The notes: generated from the letters alone by a model not told the origin. 35,190 nucleotides of DNA from Actinomycetes bacterium (GCA_021811865.1 JAKAQB010000036.1:1-35190), one strand, 5' to 3'; shown: positions 8,364 through 16,301, counted from the stretch's first letter. Translations and numbers: made by a program.

Positions 8364-8546
8364 ATGGCCTTCGAGATCACCCTCACCGACGAGACGACCG
8401 AGCAGGTCGACGGGGCCGACTCCTACACCCTGGAGGGTCCCCTCACCACCTTCTACGGCAACGACCGGCCCCGCCCGCTCGACAGCTGGTCCATCAAGGT
8501 CGCCAGCTACCGGACGGAGCGCATCACCCGCATCCGCCGGCTGTGA
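8364..8546 (+). CDS. small conserved hypothetical protein (60 aa)
   Basis: A 60-residue acidic/polar protein beginning MAFEITLTDETTEQVDGADSY and ending in basic TERITRIRRL. It carries a TFY segment and several Trp/Tyr residues, suggesting a small beta-rich fold. It is divergent from the BrkB gene and convergent with the phosphatase, whose stop lies only 10 bases away. The neat packing between flanking genes and its good codon use support a real gene. I have an impression of similar short proteins in related actinobacteria but can name no function. Confidence 0.65.
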   Translation: MAFEITLTDETTEQVDGADSYTLEGPLTTFYGNDRPRPLDSWSIKVASYRTERITRIRRL

Positions 8547-8556
8547 CCGCAGGGCG

Positions 8557-9303
8557 TCATCGCTCCAGCAGCACGCCGCGCAGGCGCTCGCCGATGCCGG
8601 CCAGACCGAGGGACTCGGCGTAGCCCGCGGCGCTCTCGTGCTCGGAGCGCAGGCCCTCGAGGAACGCGGCCATCGACGCAGGCTCGGCGGCGATGATCGC
8701 CGAGGCCCTGGCGTCGATCTGCTCCAGCCGGTCGGGGTTGCCCTCGCGTAGCCACGCCAGCATCCGGTCCATCCCCTCCCGGGAGAGGGCGTAGTCGGAG
8801 ATGATGTCCTCGTCGGAGACACCGAGCAGCTCCAGCACGACGGCGCTCAGGATGCCGGTCCTGTCCTTGCCGGCGAAGCAGTGGTACGCGGCGGGATAGG
8901 TCGCCGGGTCGGCGAGCATCCCGAGGACAGCCCGCATGGTGGCCGACCCCGCGGCCAGCATGCGGAGGTACTCGGCGGCGACGAACTCGGGGCGTTCCCA
9001 CTGCGGCAGCTCCTCCACCGGGGGCAGCACGTCCAACATCGGCAGGTGGTGGTAGCGCACGTCGGGGTGGGCATCGATGCGCCCCCGGTCGTCGACCTCG
9101 CCGGCGGTGCGGAGGTCGATCACGGTCCGCAGGCCGAGGCGGCGGAGCGAGCGCAGGTCGGCGGGGGTCAGGCGGTGAAGGCCGTCGGCCCGAAACAGCA
9201 TCCGCCACCGCACGCGGCGGCCGTCGGCAGAGCGGTACCCCCCCAGGTCCCGGAAGTTGAAACACCCCTCCATGGGGAGGAGGCGTTGGGGCCCGGCGAG
9301 CAC
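8557..9303 (-). CDS. tyrosine-protein phosphatase (PTP-like, IphP/Y-phosphatase 3 type)
   Basis: The protein (about 248 residues) contains the dual-specificity/tyrosine phosphatase P-loop HCFAGKDRTG with the catalytic Cys and Arg, and the N-terminal NFRDLGGY block typical of bacterial tyrosine/serine phosphatases (Y_phosphatase3 family). FRADGLHRLTPAD and VIDLRTAGEV follow in the expected order. The GTG at 9303 lies 19 bases after the pheT stop and is the most likely start; the internal ATG at 9273 (MEGCFNFRDLGG) is the alternative. It is the distal gene of the pheST transcript. A target cannot be inferred; reversal of a Ser/Thr/Tyr kinase elsewhere or a phospholipid substrate are both possible. 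Confidence 0.9.
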   Translation of the reverse strand: MLAGPQRLLPMEGCFNFRDLGGYRSADGRRVRWRMLFRADGLHRLTPADLRSLRRLGLRTVIDLRTAGEVDDRGRIDAHPDVRYHHLPMLDVLPPVEELPQWERPEFVAAEYLRMLAAGSATMRAVLGMLADPATYPAAYHCFAGKDRTGILSAVVLELLGVSDEDIISDYALSREGMDRMLAWLREGNPDRLEQIDARASAIIAAEPASMAAFLEGLRSEHESAAGYAESLGLAGIGERLRGVLLER

Positions 9304-9322
9304 GCCCCCGAACCTACCGGCG

Positions 9323-11686
9323 TCAGGAACGCAGCTCGGCGCCGTGGGCGCCGGCCACCGCCTGGACGACCCGGTCGCGGGCGGCGGCGATCTCGGCGTC
9401 GTCGAGTGTGCGGTCGGGGGCGCGCAGGCGGAGGCGGAAGGCGAGGCTGCGCCGCTCGGCATCGAGGCGGTAGACGTCGAAGAGCGACAGCTCCTCGAGC
9501 AGCGCCCCGGCGGCAGCCCTGGCGGTGCCGGCGACGTCGGCGGCCGCCACCCGATCGGCCACGACGAGGGCCAGGTCGACATCGCTGGCCGGGAACCGCG
9601 ACACGGGTCGGGCCGCGCGCGGCAGGCGGGGAACGAGGAGCAGCCGGTCGAGGTCGACCTCCAGCCACGCCACTCGCCCGGAGAGCCCGTGGCCGGCGAC
9701 GACATCGGGGTCGACCTCGCCGACGGCCCCGATCGGCTCCTGCGCAGCGGTGGTGATGGCTGCCGTGCGGGTGGGGTGCATGCCGGGGCGGGTGGCGGCG
9801 GTGAGGCGGACGTCGGCGAGGCCCATGGCGGCGGCCAGCACCGACCAGACCCGTACGGTGGCCGGCGCGGCGGCGGCCGCCACGGCCACACCGAGGCACT
9901 CGTGCTCGGCGGGCAGGGGTGGCCGGGCGCCACCCTCCGGGGGGGCGAAGACCCGTCCTGTCTCGAAGATGGCGGCGTCCGGTCGCTGGCGGTCGGCGTT
10001 GAAGCGGAGGGCTCCAAGCATCCCGGGCAGGAGTGAGGGCCGCAGGAACGGCTCGGCCCGGTCGAGCGGGTTGGTCACGGCGACGGCATCGGTGCCGAGC
10101 CCGGTGCGGACCAGGTCGGAGGCCGACAAGAAGGCGGTCGTCCACGCCTCGTCGAGCCCGAGGCCGGCGAGGATGTCGCGAACCCGACGCCGCTCGCGCT
10201 GGTGGGGGGTCAGGCCGCCGCGGTGGCCGCCGGGGGGGACCCGGCGGGAGATGTTGCGGTAGCCGTGGATGCGGGCGACCTCTTCGATGACGTCGATCTC
10301 CCGGGTGGTGTCGGGGCGCCACGTCGGCACGTCGACGACGGCGCGCCCCGGCCCGTCGGGGCGGACGGCGAATCCGAGCGGCGTGATCCGGGCGGCGACC
10401 TCGTCATCGGTGAGGCCGGTGCCGAGAACGAGGTTCACCCGCGCCGTGCGGACCGGGAGGCTCGCCGGCGCCGGCAGGTCCGCGTCCGAGCGCACGTCGA
10501 CGGTCGGGCCGCGGCGCACGCCGGGAGTAGCGGCGGCGAGCAGCTCGGCGAAGCGGGCGACGGCGCGCGGGGCGAGCTCGGGGTCGACCCCCCGCTCGAA
10601 GCGGTAGCGCGCCTCGGAGGGCACCCCGAGGCGCTTGCCGGTGACCGCCACCCCGGTAGGGTCGAACCACGCCGCCTCGAGGAGCACCTCGGTCGTGGCG
10701 TCGGTGATCTGCGAGCCGGCGCCGCCCATGACGCCGCCGACGCCTACAGGCGTGGAGTGCGCGTCGCAGATCACGCAGTCATCCGGCCCGACGGTGCGGG
10801 TATGGCCGTCCAGGGTGACGAGCTGCTCACCGTCGCGGCCCCGGCGGACGAGGATCCCCCCCCCGCCGAGGCGGTGCAGGTCGTAGGGATGGTTGGGTTG
10901 GCCGACGTCGAGCATCACGTAGTTGGAGACGTCCACGACCACGTTGATGGGTCGCATGCCGGCGCGGGTCAGGCGCGCTGCGAGCCACGCCGGTGACGGG
11001 CACACCTGCACGCCGGACAGGACGGTCGCGGTGAAGCGGGCGCAGCGCTCCGGCGCCTCGACGTCGATGCCGGCGGTGCCCACCAGAGGGTCGACGTCGA
11101 GGGGTGCCGCCTCCGGCCATGACCACGCCAGCCCCAGGGCGGCAGCCAGGTCGCGCGCCACGCCCGCCATGCACAAGGCGTCGGGCCGGTTGGGCGAGAT
11201 GTCGAGGTCGAAGACGACGTCGGAACCTCCGAGCGCATCGGCTAGGGGCTCGCCCGGTCGCGCCGACCCGGCGCCGAGGACCAGGAGGCCGTCGGCGCCC
11301 CCCGAAAGCCCGACCTCCACGGGCGAGCAGAGCATCCCGTTCGACCACTCGCCGCGCATCTTCTGCCTCTTGATCTGCACACCTCCCGGCAGGCTCGCCC
11401 CGACGCGGGCGAGGGGGACCAGGTCGCCGGGCTGCATGTTCCACGCGCCGCAGACGATCTGGAGGGGTTCGCCGTCGCCGGCGTCGACGTCCACCAGGCG
11501 GATCCGCTCGGCGTTGGGATGTGCGCGGATGTCGAGGATCCGGGCGACGACGACTTCGTCGACGCCTTCGCCGATGCGCTCGACGCCGTCGACGACCAGC
11601 CCCAGCTCGGAGAGCGCGTCGGCGAGCTCGTCGACCGGCTGGTCGAAGGCGGCGTAGTCACGGAGCCAGGAGAGAGGAGTGAGCAT
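9323..11686 (-). CDS. pheT: phenylalanyl-tRNA synthetase beta subunit
   Basis: Beta chain of the alpha2-beta2 enzyme that charges tRNA-Phe. It is 787 residues, normal for bacteria. Domains in order: EMAP/tRNA-binding-like OB domain (about 40-150, HPNAERIRLVDVDAG), B3/B4 editing domain (about 210-370), B5 domain (about 390-465, ending before TTREIDVIEEVARIHGY), catalytic-like core and the C-terminal FDX anticodon-binding domain (about 690-787, FPASDVDLALVV). The ATG start at 11686 is the third of three tandem CTGAA(Y)C(R)TGCT units at the pheS/pheT junction; there is no Shine-Dalgarno, so ribosomes probably arrive from pheS or via re-initiation (inference). Confidence 0.98.
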   Translation of the reverse strand: MLTPLSWLRDYAAFDQPVDELADALSELGLVVDGVERIGEGVDEVVVARILDIRAHPNAERIRLVDVDAGDGEPLQIVCGAWNMQPGDLVPLARVGASLPGGVQIKRQKMRGEWSNGMLCSPVEVGLSGGADGLLVLGAGSARPGEPLADALGGSDVVFDLDISPNRPDALCMAGVARDLAAALGLAWSWPEAAPLDVDPLVGTAGIDVEAPERCARFTATVLSGVQVCPSPAWLAARLTRAGMRPINVVVDVSNYVMLDVGQPNHPYDLHRLGGGGILVRRGRDGEQLVTLDGHTRTVGPDDCVICDAHSTPVGVGGVMGGAGSQITDATTEVLLEAAWFDPTGVAVTGKRLGVPSEARYRFERGVDPELAPRAVARFAELLAAATPGVRRGPTVDVRSDADLPAPASLPVRTARVNLVLGTGLTDDEVAARITPLGFAVRPDGPGRAVVDVPTWRPDTTREIDVIEEVARIHGYRNISRRVPPGGHRGGLTPHQRERRRVRDILAGLGLDEAWTTAFLSASDLVRTGLGTDAVAVTNPLDRAEPFLRPSLLPGMLGALRFNADRQRPDAAIFETGRVFAPPEGGARPPLPAEHECLGVAVAAAAAPATVRVWSVLAAAMGLADVRLTAATRPGMHPTRTAAITTAAQEPIGAVGEVDPDVVAGHGLSGRVAWLEVDLDRLLLVPRLPRAARPVSRFPASDVDLALVVADRVAAADVAGTARAAAGALLEELSLFDVYRLDAERRSLAFRLRLRAPDRTLDDAEIAAARDRVVQAVAGAHGAELRS

Positions 11687-11726
11687 GGTTCAGGCAAGCA
11701 TGGTTCAGGGGAGCAGCACGATTCAG
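11682..11726. repeat. triplicated stop/start motif at the pheS-pheT junction
   Basis: On the minus strand a 12-base motif, CTGAACCATGCT, occurs identically at 11682-11693 and 11697-11708 and as the variant CTGAATCGTGCT at 11715-11726 (periods 15 and 18). The first copy in transcription order supplies the pheS stop TGA. The second opens a mini-frame ATG-CTT-GCC-TGA. The third supplies the pheT ATG. Stop codon and start codon are thus duplicated together. Confidence 0.8.
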
Positions 11727-12799
11727 AACTGGTGGAGGAAGCGCAGATCGTTCTCGGTCAGGCTGCGCAGGTCGGCGACGCCGGCGCGCAGGGCGGCGAG
11801 GCGGTCGATGCCGAAGCCGAAGGCGAAGCCGGTCCAGCGTTCGGGGTCGACGCCGACGGCGTCGAACACGTTGGGGTCGACCATGCCGCAGCCGCCCAGC
11901 TCGATCCAGCCGGACTGGGAACAGGTCCGGCAGCCGGCGCCGGCGCAGATCGGGCAGGTGATGTCGAACTCTGCCGACGGCTCGGTGAAAGGGAAGAACG
12001 ACGGCCGCAGCCGGGTCCGCATCCCCTTGCCGAAGTAGGCCTCGGTGAACGTCTCGATGGTGCCGGCCAGGTCCCCGAAGCTGATGCCGTCGTCGACGAC
12101 CAGACCCTCGATCTGGTGGAAGACCGCCAGGTGGCTCGCGTCAGGTGTCTCCTTGCGGTACGCCCGCCCCGGCATCACCGCGTAGATCGGGGGGCCCTGC
12201 TGCTCCATGAGGCGGACCTGCACCGGCGAGGTGTGGGTGCGCAGCAGGATGCTCTCCGCCTCACCCAGGTCGAGGTAGAGGGTGTCCCACATGCTGCGCG
12301 CCGGGTGGGCTGGCGGCATGTTGAGCGCCTCGAAGTTGTACCAGTCGGTCTCCGCCTCGGGCCCTTCGGCGACGACGAAGCCCATGCCGACGAAGGTGTC
12401 CTCGAGCTCGTCGCGCGCCTGGGTCACCAGGTGCAGGTGGCCGCGATCGGGCCGCCCCGACGGCCAGGCCGCCGGCCCGAGCAGCACGGACTCGGTCAGG
12501 TCGAGGCGGTCGGCGGCCAGCGCGGCGGCGCGGGCGGCCGACTCCAGCTCGGCGCGCCGGCCGGCGGCGAGCGCCTCGAGGCCCTGGCGGGCAGCGTGGA
12601 CGGCGGCGCCGACGCGGCGGCGGTCGTCGGGTTCGAGGGGCCCGAGGCGCGGGTTGAGGCGGGCGAGGCCGGAGCGCCGGCCGAGCACCTGCGACTCGGC
12701 CGACCGCAGCGCCTCGCGGTCGCCGGCGGCGCCCAGCACGGCGCGCCCGGCCGCCTCGACCGCCGCCAGCTCGCGCAGGATGTCGTCGGCGTCGCTCAT
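11723..12799 (-). CDS. pheS: phenylalanyl-tRNA synthetase alpha subunit
   Basis: Catalytic subunit, 358 residues. It has an N-terminal coiled-coil (about 1-90), then the class-II core: DWYNFEALNMPPAHPARSMWDT, motif 2 region LLRTHTSPVQVR...GRAYRKE, and motif 3 GFAFGFGIDRLA near the C-terminus. A four-cysteine insertion CPICAGAGCRTC (CxxC...CxxC) precedes the GWIELGGCGMVDPN block, as in some bacterial PheS proteins; it looks like a zinc ribbon. The ATG overlaps the stop of the upstream histidine kinase as ATGA, so its translation is probably coupled to the kinase. Confidence 0.98.
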   Translation of the reverse strand: MSDADDILRELAAVEAAGRAVLGAAGDREALRSAESQVLGRRSGLARLNPRLGPLEPDDRRRVGAAVHAARQGLEALAAGRRAELESAARAAALAADRLDLTESVLLGPAAWPSGRPDRGHLHLVTQARDELEDTFVGMGFVVAEGPEAETDWYNFEALNMPPAHPARSMWDTLYLDLGEAESILLRTHTSPVQVRLMEQQGPPIYAVMPGRAYRKETPDASHLAVFHQIEGLVVDDGISFGDLAGTIETFTEAYFGKGMRTRLRPSFFPFTEPSAEFDITCPICAGAGCRTCSQSGWIELGGCGMVDPNVFDAVGVDPERWTGFAFGFGIDRLAALRAGVADLRSLTENDLRFLHQF

Positions 12800-13851
12800 G
12801 AAGCCGGCAGCGTAAAGCGGAACGTCGAGCCTTCACCAAGCCTGGAGGTGGCCTCGAGCCGCCCGCCGTGCGCTTCGACCAGGCCACGGCTGATCCACAG
12901 ACCGAGCCCCGAGCCGGTCGGCCGTCCCCGGTCCCGCCGGAAGAACTTGGTGAACAGCCGGGGCAGGTCCTCATCGGGGATCCCCTCCCCGTGGTCGCCG
13001 ACGCTGACCCACACCTGGTCGCCCTCGTGCCCGCCGCGCAGGGTGAGATCTCGTGGAGAGGCGTACTTGCAGGCGTTCTCGACGAGGTTGGTGAGCACCT
13101 GCTCGACCTTGTCGGGATCGGCCCAGGCGAGGGGGAGGCCTTTCGGCCAGTCTGTCTCCACCGACAGCTCCGGGTACTCGAGGCGCACCTTGCGGACCAC
13201 GTCGTCCGCTAGCGCCGGCAGGTCCACCCGCCGCCGGCCCAGGGCGAGGCGACCGGACTCGAGGCGGCTGATGTCGAGCAGCTCGGTGACGAGGCGCGTC
13301 ACGCGGTCGGCGTCGTGGTGGACCTGGGCGAGCATCGCTTTCTTGTCGCCGTCCCCGATGCGGTCCCACCGGCTGAGCAGCAGGCTCGTGTACCCCTTCA
13401 CCGAGGTGAGGGGGGAGCGCAGCTCGTGGCTCACCGTCGACACGGTCTCCACCGCCCGCTCCCCCCGCGCCCGGCGGCGCAGGTCGCGCAGGCTGACGAC
13501 GGCGCCCGTGACGCCCCCGCCGGCGTCCCTCCGGTAGGCAGCAGCAGCGCCGACGATCTGGTCGCGTCCGTCGGGTCGGCGGAAGAGCAGCAGCTGTTCG
13601 GGGACGAGCCGGACGCTGCGCAGCACCGCCGCGTGGCCCCACCCGTCGGCCCACACCGGCCGGCCGCCGGCGTCGCGCGCCCCGACGCTGTCGGCGAGGG
13701 TGCGCCCGACGAGCTCGTCGGGCCGGCGGCCGAGGAGGTGGCACGCGCCGGCGCTGAGCTCGACGACGCGGCGTTGGGCGTCGAGCAGCACGGTCGGGTC
13801 CGGGAGCTCGTCGATGCGGAGGGCGGCGCCCGCCCCGAGGACGGCGGTCAC
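12796..13851 (-). CDS. PAS-containing sensor histidine kinase, orphan
   Basis: About 351 residues with no membrane segment or signal peptide, so cytoplasmic. An N-terminal PAS-like domain (about 10-60, LPDPTVLLDAQRRVVELSAG) and a second PAS-like stretch to about 125 are followed by HisKA with phospho-acceptor His142 in TVSHELRSPLTS. The HATPase_c domain has its N-box NLVENACKY (Asn255), G1 VGDHGEGIP, F-box LPRLFTKFF and G2 GSGLGLWIS. The GTG start overlaps the RNA-methylase stop (GTGA) and its own stop overlaps pheS (ATGA). No response regulator is encoded nearby. Sitting between ribosome genes and pheST, it is an odd neighbour; a link to translation status is only speculation. Confidence 0.93.
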   Translation of the reverse strand: MTAVLGAGAALRIDELPDPTVLLDAQRRVVELSAGACHLLGRRPDELVGRTLADSVGARDAGGRPVWADGWGHAAVLRSVRLVPEQLLLFRRPDGRDQIVGAAAAYRRDAGGGVTGAVVSLRDLRRRARGERAVETVSTVSHELRSPLTSVKGYTSLLLSRWDRIGDGDKKAMLAQVHHDADRVTRLVTELLDISRLESGRLALGRRRVDLPALADDVVRKVRLEYPELSVETDWPKGLPLAWADPDKVEQVLTNLVENACKYASPRDLTLRGGHEGDQVWVSVGDHGEGIPDEDLPRLFTKFFRRDRGRPTGSGLGLWISRGLVEAHGGRLEATSRLGEGSTFRFTLPAS

Positions 13852-14621
13852 CGCCGGGCCCCTCGCCGCTGGCGGGCCGCTTCGAAGCAGAGCACGGCGG
13901 CGGCGATCCCGACGTTGAGCGACTCGGCTCCTGTCGCCATGGGGATCGTGACCCGCCCGTCGAGGTAGCCGCCCGTCTCGACCGGCAGTCCCGTCGCCTC
14001 GTTGCCGAGCACCAGCGCGGTCGGGGCCCGCAGGTCCGCCTCGACGTGGTCGACGCCGCCGCGCGCCACGGCCCCGAGGCGGCGCAGGCCCCATGTGGCA
14101 AGGGTGGCGAGGACCTCGGGGGCAGCTCCCCCGTTGACCACCGGCACCCGGAACACCGCCCCCGCCGAGGCCCGCACCGTCTTGGGGTTGAGCACGTCGA
14201 CGGAGCCGTCACACGCGACGACGGCGTCGGCGCCGGCGGCTGCCGCCGAGCGCAGCAGCGTCCCAGCGTTGCCGGGGTCGCGCACCTCGGCGCAGACGAC
14301 GACCAGGGTCGGGCCGGTCCCCTCCAACGCGGTGAGCGCCACGGTCGGGTCGACGGCGACGCCGAGGACCGGCTGGGGGGTGACGGTGTCGGTGACCCTC
14401 TCCAGCACACCCTTCTCGAGCTCGAACACCCGCCCGCCGGCGTCCAGGCACCGCCGTGCCAGCTCCAGCTCCGCCGGCCCGGCGCCGGCCGGGTCGAGGT
14501 ACACCGACTCGACGACGCCGGCGGCGAGCGCCTCGGCGAGGACCTTGGCGCCCTCGACCACGAACATCCCCTCCTCCACCCGCGCGCTACGGCGCCCCGA
14601 GAGGCGCCGCAGGCGCTGCAC
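13848..14621 (-). CDS. SpoU/TrmH-family RNA 2'-O-methyltransferase
   Basis: A 257-residue protein with an N-terminal RNA-substrate-binding domain (FVVEGAKVLAEAL) and a C-terminal SPOUT knot. Motif 1 is VRDPGNAGTLLRSAAAAGAD, motif 2 LVLGNEATGLP and motif 3 VTIPMATGAESLNVGIAAAV, all with canonical residues, so it should bind AdoMet and methylate a ribose in rRNA or tRNA. The only start between the in-frame rplT stop (14667-14669) and the core is GTG at 14621, unless CTG at about 14651 is used. Members of this family commonly follow rplT in actinobacteria. It is coupled to the downstream kinase by GTGA. Confidence 0.93.
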   Translation of the reverse strand: MQRLRRLSGRRSARVEEGMFVVEGAKVLAEALAAGVVESVYLDPAGAGPAELELARRCLDAGGRVFELEKGVLERVTDTVTPQPVLGVAVDPTVALTALEGTGPTLVVVCAEVRDPGNAGTLLRSAAAAGADAVVACDGSVDVLNPKTVRASAGAVFRVPVVNGGAAPEVLATLATWGLRRLGAVARGGVDHVEADLRAPTALVLGNEATGLPVETGGYLDGRVTIPMATGAESLNVGIAAAVLCFEAARQRRGARR

Positions 14622-14666
14622 CCGCTGGTGGCGGTAGCCGAGGGCGGGCAGTGGGGATCCCCGCTG

Positions 14667-15041
14667 TCAGGCCGTGGCGTTGCCGGCCGGCAGGGCGCGG
14701 CGCGCCACCTCGACAAGGGCGGCGAACGCCCCGGGGTCGCGCACGGCGAGGTCGGCGAGGACCTTGCGGTCCACCTCGACGTCAGCGGCGCGCAGGCCGG
14801 CGACGAAGCGGCTGTAGCTCATGCCGTGCTGGCGGGCGGCGGCGTTGATCCGCTGGATCCAGAGCTGGCGGAAGTCGCCCTTGCGCGCCCTGCGGTCCCG
14901 GTAGGCGTACTGCAGGGAGTGCATCACCTGCTCGTTGGCCGCCCGGAAGGTCCGGCTCTTGTTGCCGAAGTACCCCTGGGCCTGCTCGAGGACGGCGCGG
15001 CGGTGCTTCTTGCTGTGAACGGCCCGCTTCACTCGTGCCAT
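14667..15041 (-). CDS. rplT: 50S ribosomal protein L20
   Basis: 124-residue rRNA-binding assembly protein. It begins [20 protein letters not shown] with the conserved [41 protein letters not shown] and GMSYSRFV blocks. AAGGAG lies eight bases before the ATG. It is the third gene of the infC-rpmI-rplT unit, 25 bases after rpmI. In other bacteria L20 represses this operon by binding its leader; the long infC leader here leaves room for a similar control. Confidence 0.99.
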   Translation of the reverse strand: MARVKRAVHSKKHRRAVLEQAQGYFGNKSRTFRAANEQVMHSLQYAYRDRRARKGDFRQLWIQRINAAARQHGMSYSRFVAGLRAADVEVDRKVLADLAVRDPGAFAALVEVARRALPAGNATA

Positions 15042-15066
15042 GACGGTCTCCTTTCGCGCTGCGGTG

Positions 15067-15261
15067 TCAGAGCCCGAGGAGGCGCTTGACGGCCTTCACG
15101 TCGGCGGCGGCGACGTCGGTCTCGTGGGCGAGGCGACGCATCCGCGTGCTCGGCTTCTTCTCGAAGAGGTGGTTGCGGAAGGCGCGGCGGCGCCGGAGCT
15201 TGCCGCTCCCGGTCACCTTGAAGCGCTTGGCGGCGCCCCGGTCGGTCTTCATCTTCGGCAT
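15067..15261 (-). CDS. rpmI: 50S ribosomal protein L35
   Basis: 64-residue basic ribosomal protein with the conserved start [20 protein letters not shown] and the [21 protein letters not shown] segment (positions approximate). It lies between infC (11 bases upstream) and rplT, the invariant order for this operon. Confidence 0.99.
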   Translation of the reverse strand: MPKMKTDRGAAKRFKVTGSGKLRRRRAFRNHLFEKKPSTRMRRLAHETDVAAADVKAVKRLLGL

Positions 15262-15272
15262 GTCGGGCTCTC

Positions 15273-16115
15273 CTACGGCTGGGTCTGGGTGTCGGGGACG
15301 GCTGCCGGCCCGGGCCCTCCGGGCCCGGGACTTCTTCCCGGTCCGGAGTCCCCATCGCCGAGCGCCGGAGCGACCGCCGGGGCGACGTCCACCGCCGCCG
15401 GGGCGCCGTCCACCGCCGCCGGGGCGCCGTCCACCGCCGCCGGGGCGCCGTCCACCGCCGCCGGGGCGCCGTCCACCGCCGGCTCTTGGGAGCGAGCCGC
15501 AGCCTGCTCGGGGGTGCCGCCCGCGGCCGGCCGCCGTTGCCCGGGGGTGCCCTCGGGCCTGCGGGCGTCGCCGCGAGCCGCCTGGAGGGCCCGGCGGTCG
15601 GGTGCGAGCACCATCGTCATGTTGCGGCCGTCGAGCTTGGGCTCCGCCTCCACCTTGGCCACCGGCCCCACGGTGTCCGCCACGTGATCGAGGATCTTCT
15701 TGCCCAGCTCCGGGTGGCTCATCTCCCTGCCCCGGAACATGATCGTGATCTTGACCTTGTGGCCTTCGCCGAGGAACCTGGCGACCTGTCGCGTCTTGGT
15801 GTCGAAGTCCCCGGTCCCGATCTTGGGCCGGTACTTCATCTCCTTGATGCTCGTGCTCGTGGTCTTCCTACGGGACTCCCTCGCCCGCTGCGCCGCCTCG
15901 TACTTGTAGCGGTTGAAGTCCATGATCCGGCACACGGGCGGGTTGGCGTCCGGAGCGACCTCGACGAGGTCAAGGTCCATGGAGCGGGCGATGGATATCG
16001 CCTCGGGCAGGGGCTTGACCCCCAGCTGGGCCCCGTCCGGGCCGATGAGGCGCACCTCACGCGCCCGGATCCGCTCGTTGATGCGGTGGTCACCCTGTTC
16101 GGCTGTGGCGGCTAT
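15273..16115 (-). CDS. infC: translation initiation factor IF-3, with repeat-rich C-terminal extension
   Basis: IF-3 binds the 30S subunit and checks start-codon pairing. The family core begins INERIRAREVRLIGPDGAQLG, followed by DLDLVEVAPDANPPVCRIMDFNRYKYE and the C-domain with KVKITIMFRGRE and ILDHV. No ATG, GTG or TTG lies before that N-terminal motif in frame; the best candidate is ATA at 16115, ten bases after AAGGAG (16126-16131). Rare start codons such as AUU are known for infC in E. coli, where IF-3 represses its own synthesis. The GTG at 16055 would remove the conserved first residues. After the core (about residue 172) comes an acidic Ala/Pro/Asp/Gly tail of about 108 residues containing a seven-residue GAPAAVD repeat. 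Confidence 0.93.
   Translation of the reverse strand: MAATAEQGDHRINERIRAREVRLIGPDGAQLGVKPLPEAISIARSMDLDLVEVAPDANPPVCRIMDFNRYKYEAAQRARESRRKTTSTSIKEMKYRPKIGTGDFDTKTRQVARFLGEGHKVKITIMFRGREMSHPELGKKILDHVADTVGPVAKVEAEPKLDGRNMTMVLAPDRRALQAARGDARRPEGTPGQRRPAAGGTPEQAAARSQEPAVDGAPAAVDGAPAAVDGAPAAVDGAPAAVDVAPAVAPALGDGDSGPGRSPGPGGPGPAAVPDTQTQP
15387..15482. repeat. 21-bp minisatellite in the 3' part of infC
   Basis: Four identical 21-bp units plus a partial fifth, encoding GAPAAVD repeats in the IF-3 tail. The unit length is a multiple of three, so copy changes keep the frame. Exact identity of the units points to recent slippage or recombination. Confidence 0.85.
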
Positions 16116-16131
16116 TGCGACATCACTCCTT
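16111..16131 (-). promoter_or_regulatory. infC initiation region with three-codon upstream frame
   Basis: The minus strand reads AAGGAG (16126-16131), then two bases, then ATG-TCG-CAA-TAG (16112-16123). The TAG overlaps the proposed ATA start (16113-16115) by two bases. The ATG is too close to AAGGAG for normal use, while ATA is ten bases away. Use of the ATA, possibly with re-initiation from the mini-frame, is inference. Confidence 0.5.
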
Positions 16132-16251
16132 GTGTTGGTCCCCCTTTGCGGACGCGAAGAGGGCAGGCGTCAGGAAGCAACGCCCACCCTGAGGCGGTCA
16201 TCCCGACCTGGACGCACCTGCCGGTCCCCGGGGGGCGGAGGTGGCCAGGTG

Positions 16252-16267
16252 GGGGCGCAAGCGCCCC
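16252..16267. promoter_or_regulatory. perfect hairpin in the infC leader / divergent intergenic region
   Basis: GGGGCG-CAAG-CGCCCC is a perfect six-base stem (seven with the AA/TT closing) with no T-run on either side. If infC is transcribed from around 16285 it would lie near the 5' end of a leader of about 170 nt. It could be a leader structure or a protein site; it is not an intrinsic terminator. Confidence 0.45.
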
Positions 16268-16289
16268 GCTTCCTGTCTTGTCCAGCTCA

Positions 16290-16295
16290 TAGGGT
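16290..16295 (+). promoter_or_regulatory. -10 element for the DUF1844-like gene
   Basis: TAGGGT lies exactly six bases before the ATG at 16302, which predicts a leaderless message; there is no Shine-Dalgarno. The overlapping minus-strand TACCCT (16291-16296) could serve as the -10 of the infC operon. No strong -35 is seen for either. Confidence 0.45.
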
Positions 16296-16301
16296 AGCGC
16301 G

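Noticed and set aside
9304..10017. Minus-strand extension upstream of the phosphatase, giving a 486-residue frame
   Set aside because: Ser/Pro/Arg-rich out-of-frame reading of pheT; the phosphatase motif starts after 9303.
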